From Epiperipatus broadwayi (Eukaryota; Onychophora; Udeonychophora; Euonychophora; Peripatidae), in the NCBI GenBank assembly GCA_028023455.1, contig JAQFVV010000141.1, forward strand, positions 3,144,080-3,208,079: DNA of 64,000 nucleotides. Direction: 5' to 3'. How positions within the stretch are numbered: position 1 is the first letter of the stretch; every line of letters begins with the position of its first letter. The notes under the pieces were generated by a model. It saw only the letters and a program-made list of their open reading frames with translations, was not told the origin of the DNA and did not search any database. Shown here piece after piece: positions 62,187 through 64,000 of the stretch. A program made the position numbers and the translations under genes.

Positions 62187-62507
62187 AAATAAACCCATTT
62201 AGCCCAGAGCATTATTGTTATTATTGTTATTTAAGTAATACTTTGAGTGCCATTTGAAAGTTGTAATTGTCATTTGTAATGTTATAATTGATTAATTATT
62301 AGTCTGCATTCAGAGCAGGTTATATTTACCTGTTTAAGGAGGTTCAATCTCTGTAACCAAGTTGCAATATTTAGTGTCTTTGTAAATATATGAGACTATT
62401 AATGGAGATGGATTCCACATCTATTGCTAAATGGAGGTTGCCTTGACAACAGTTTGAAATTCTTGATTGTTATCTATACTGGGATTGTCTAAGTGATGAC
62501 TGATTTT
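62187..62507. other. Short unassigned stretch with partial MITE copy
   Basis: Contains the second copy of the outer MITE's inner sequence at about 62,430-62,500. Otherwise nothing recognised. Confidence 0.5.
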
Positions 62508-62930
62508 TCTAGCATCCGACATTGTCAAGGTTAACTTTTGAAAAAAAAATCATTAGATCTCAAACAGTAACATGACTGGGTGAGATGAGAAATGAGATTC
62601 AACTTGAAGTACTTCAGCAATCAAAATATGAGACTTATCAAAATGTTTGAGATTTAACTATATTTCTTTCTAAAGTTAACCTTGACAATGACGGATGCTA
62701 GTTTGTCGAAATATCAGTATATAATGGAAAATAACACATGTGAGGGGAAAAACATTTTGATAAGCCTCATATTTGGAATACTGAACTACTTCATGTTGAA
62801 TCTTATTTCTCATCTCACACTCAGTCATGTTACTGTTTGAGATCTAATGATTTTTTTAAAAGTTAAACTTGACAATAACGGACGCTAGTTCGTGTTGAAA
62901 TATCGGTATGTAATGGAAAATAACACACAG
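62508..62930. repeat. Inverted-repeat element, about 140 bp arms
   Basis: Arms 62,508-62,650 and about 62,755-62,890 pair through ATTAGATCTCAAACAGTAAC and AAATATGAG.CTTATCAAAA. The spacer (about 62,660-62,745) holds a third, partial copy of the end (TTAACCTTGACAATGACGGA). Noncoding. Confidence 0.75.
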
Positions 62931-63079
62931 TTTAACCCAGAAAAGAATAATTTATCTATATTATATAACCATGAAAACATTAAATATAATAATATATATA
63001 TATATTCTAATTCAATAATTTACAAAATAAAACACAGGCTTATTATATACCTGTGTTAATATATGTGGTATATAGGATA

Positions 63080-64000
63080 TATGAGCACAGACTTTCCCAT
63101 GACCCAAACACTCTCCACTCTATTTCATAACACTGATACATTTGAACACATATATGTTGAAAAGATAAATATCACCAATATACATATTTTATGCTAAACC
63201 AGCAATCATCAGTTGATCCAGATTATCATTCTCTACACATGCATGCTGTAAGTGCTCAGATATATATTAAGGCCATTAATCTTCACACCCTAATGGACAG
63301 GCTTCAATCCACTTCAACCATCCATACAATTGAAAATTCTGATGATGGAATGCTCAAAGGTCGCCCTGAGGCTGAGATTCTTGTCATACCCATGTTAACC
63401 TAAGGTCACTCTGACCCTTCCCAACCCTTGTATATGTATTAAATGGATTATGTCCTCTACATGAGGGGTCAGATTGACCTTAGGTCAACATGGTTATGAC
63501 AAGAATCTCAGCCTCAGGGTGATCTTTGGACATTCCATCATCAGATTTTCAATTGAATGGATGGTTGAAGAATTGAGTGGATTTAAGCGTGCCCATTAAA
63601 ATTTGAGATTTGGCTATCTTAATATACATCTAAGCATTTATAGCACATATGTGTAGAGATGGTAATCTGGACCAACTGATGATTGCTGGTTTAGCATGAA
63701 ATATGTATATTGGTGATTATTTACCTTTTCAACATATATGTGTTTGAGTGTATCAGTATTATGAGATAGTGTGGAGAGTGGTGGGTCATGTGAGCGTCTG
63801 TGCTAGTAGAGATGTCTTTCCATCCCTTGTATATGTATTAAATGGATTGTGTCCTGTACATAAGGGGTCAGATTGATCTTAGGTCAACATGGGTGTGACA
63901 ATAATCTCGGCTTCAGGGTGGCCTTTGAGCATTCCTTCATCAGATTTTCAATTGGATGGATGGTTGAAGAGTTGGAATGTGGAGTAGATTGAAGCCTGTC
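63080..64000. repeat. Palindrome array reaching the window edge
   Basis: Arms 63,080-63,417 and 63,467-63,800 are inverted copies (AACCAGCAATCATCAGTTG and CTGAGGCTGAGATTCTTGTC recur reversed) around a 49-base centre containing CTTGTATATGTATTAAATGG. From 63,823 a third copy repeats 63,424-63,600 directly and runs off the window. The 70-codon ORF at 63,191-63,403 is in the arm and is not a gene. Confidence 0.85.

Overview
The window is eukaryotic and very AT-rich. It is full of (TA)n microsatellites and carries one intronless seven-transmembrane receptor gene in a dense nest of transposons. There are no bacterial operons, no CRISPR array, and I recognised no tRNA or rRNA gene. An RTE-type non-LTR retrotransposon, a hAT-type inverted-repeat element, Ty3/gypsy-like gag/pol relics and a class A GPCR together point to an invertebrate metazoan. 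The sequence alone does not let me choose between mollusc, flatworm and cnidarian.

Layout. 1-2.1 kb: retroelement leader fragment carrying an RTE 3' end. 3.1-8.8 kb: a 5.7 kb palindrome made of two inverted LTRs. 8.8-11.9 kb: featureless. 11.9-14.0 kb: nested inverted repeats. 14.0-14.7 kb: second RTE 3' end and an LTR-end fragment. 14.7-19.7 kb: LTR element without coding sequence. 20.1-42.15 kb: a decayed gag-pol retroelement (LTR, PBS, leader, gag, protease, RT, RNase H, integrase) whose integrase is split at a (TA)n tract; between the halves lie an unassigned 2 kb and a young 8.2 kb gag-only LTR element (30,309-38,513). An inverted LTR copy (39.6-42.15 kb) closes this block. 43.3-44.2 kb: the receptor gene, minus strand. 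44.96-54.85 kb: an old minus-strand solo LTR split by a second young gag-only LTR element (45,992-53,146). 55-60.4 kb: unassigned sequence with a strand-skew switch. 60.4-64 kb: hAT foldback inside a MITE, then further palindromes.

How it fits together. The two young LTR elements each have about 2.1-2.5 kb LTRs, a single Gag-like capsid ORF and no polymerase, so they are probably mobilised in trans by an autonomous relative. The decayed gag-pol relic shows what such a relative could look like. Their LTRs, the palindrome arms and the old solo LTR share a terminal hairpin at the U3 end, a U5 end close to CTGACTGTYACA and, for several, insertion into TA-rich repeats flanked by ATAT. These shared features define what looks like one retroelement lineage; I do not recognise a name for it.

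The receptor is the only convincing host gene. All other ORFs over 60 codons lie in repeats, are microsatellite translations, or have no recognisable support.
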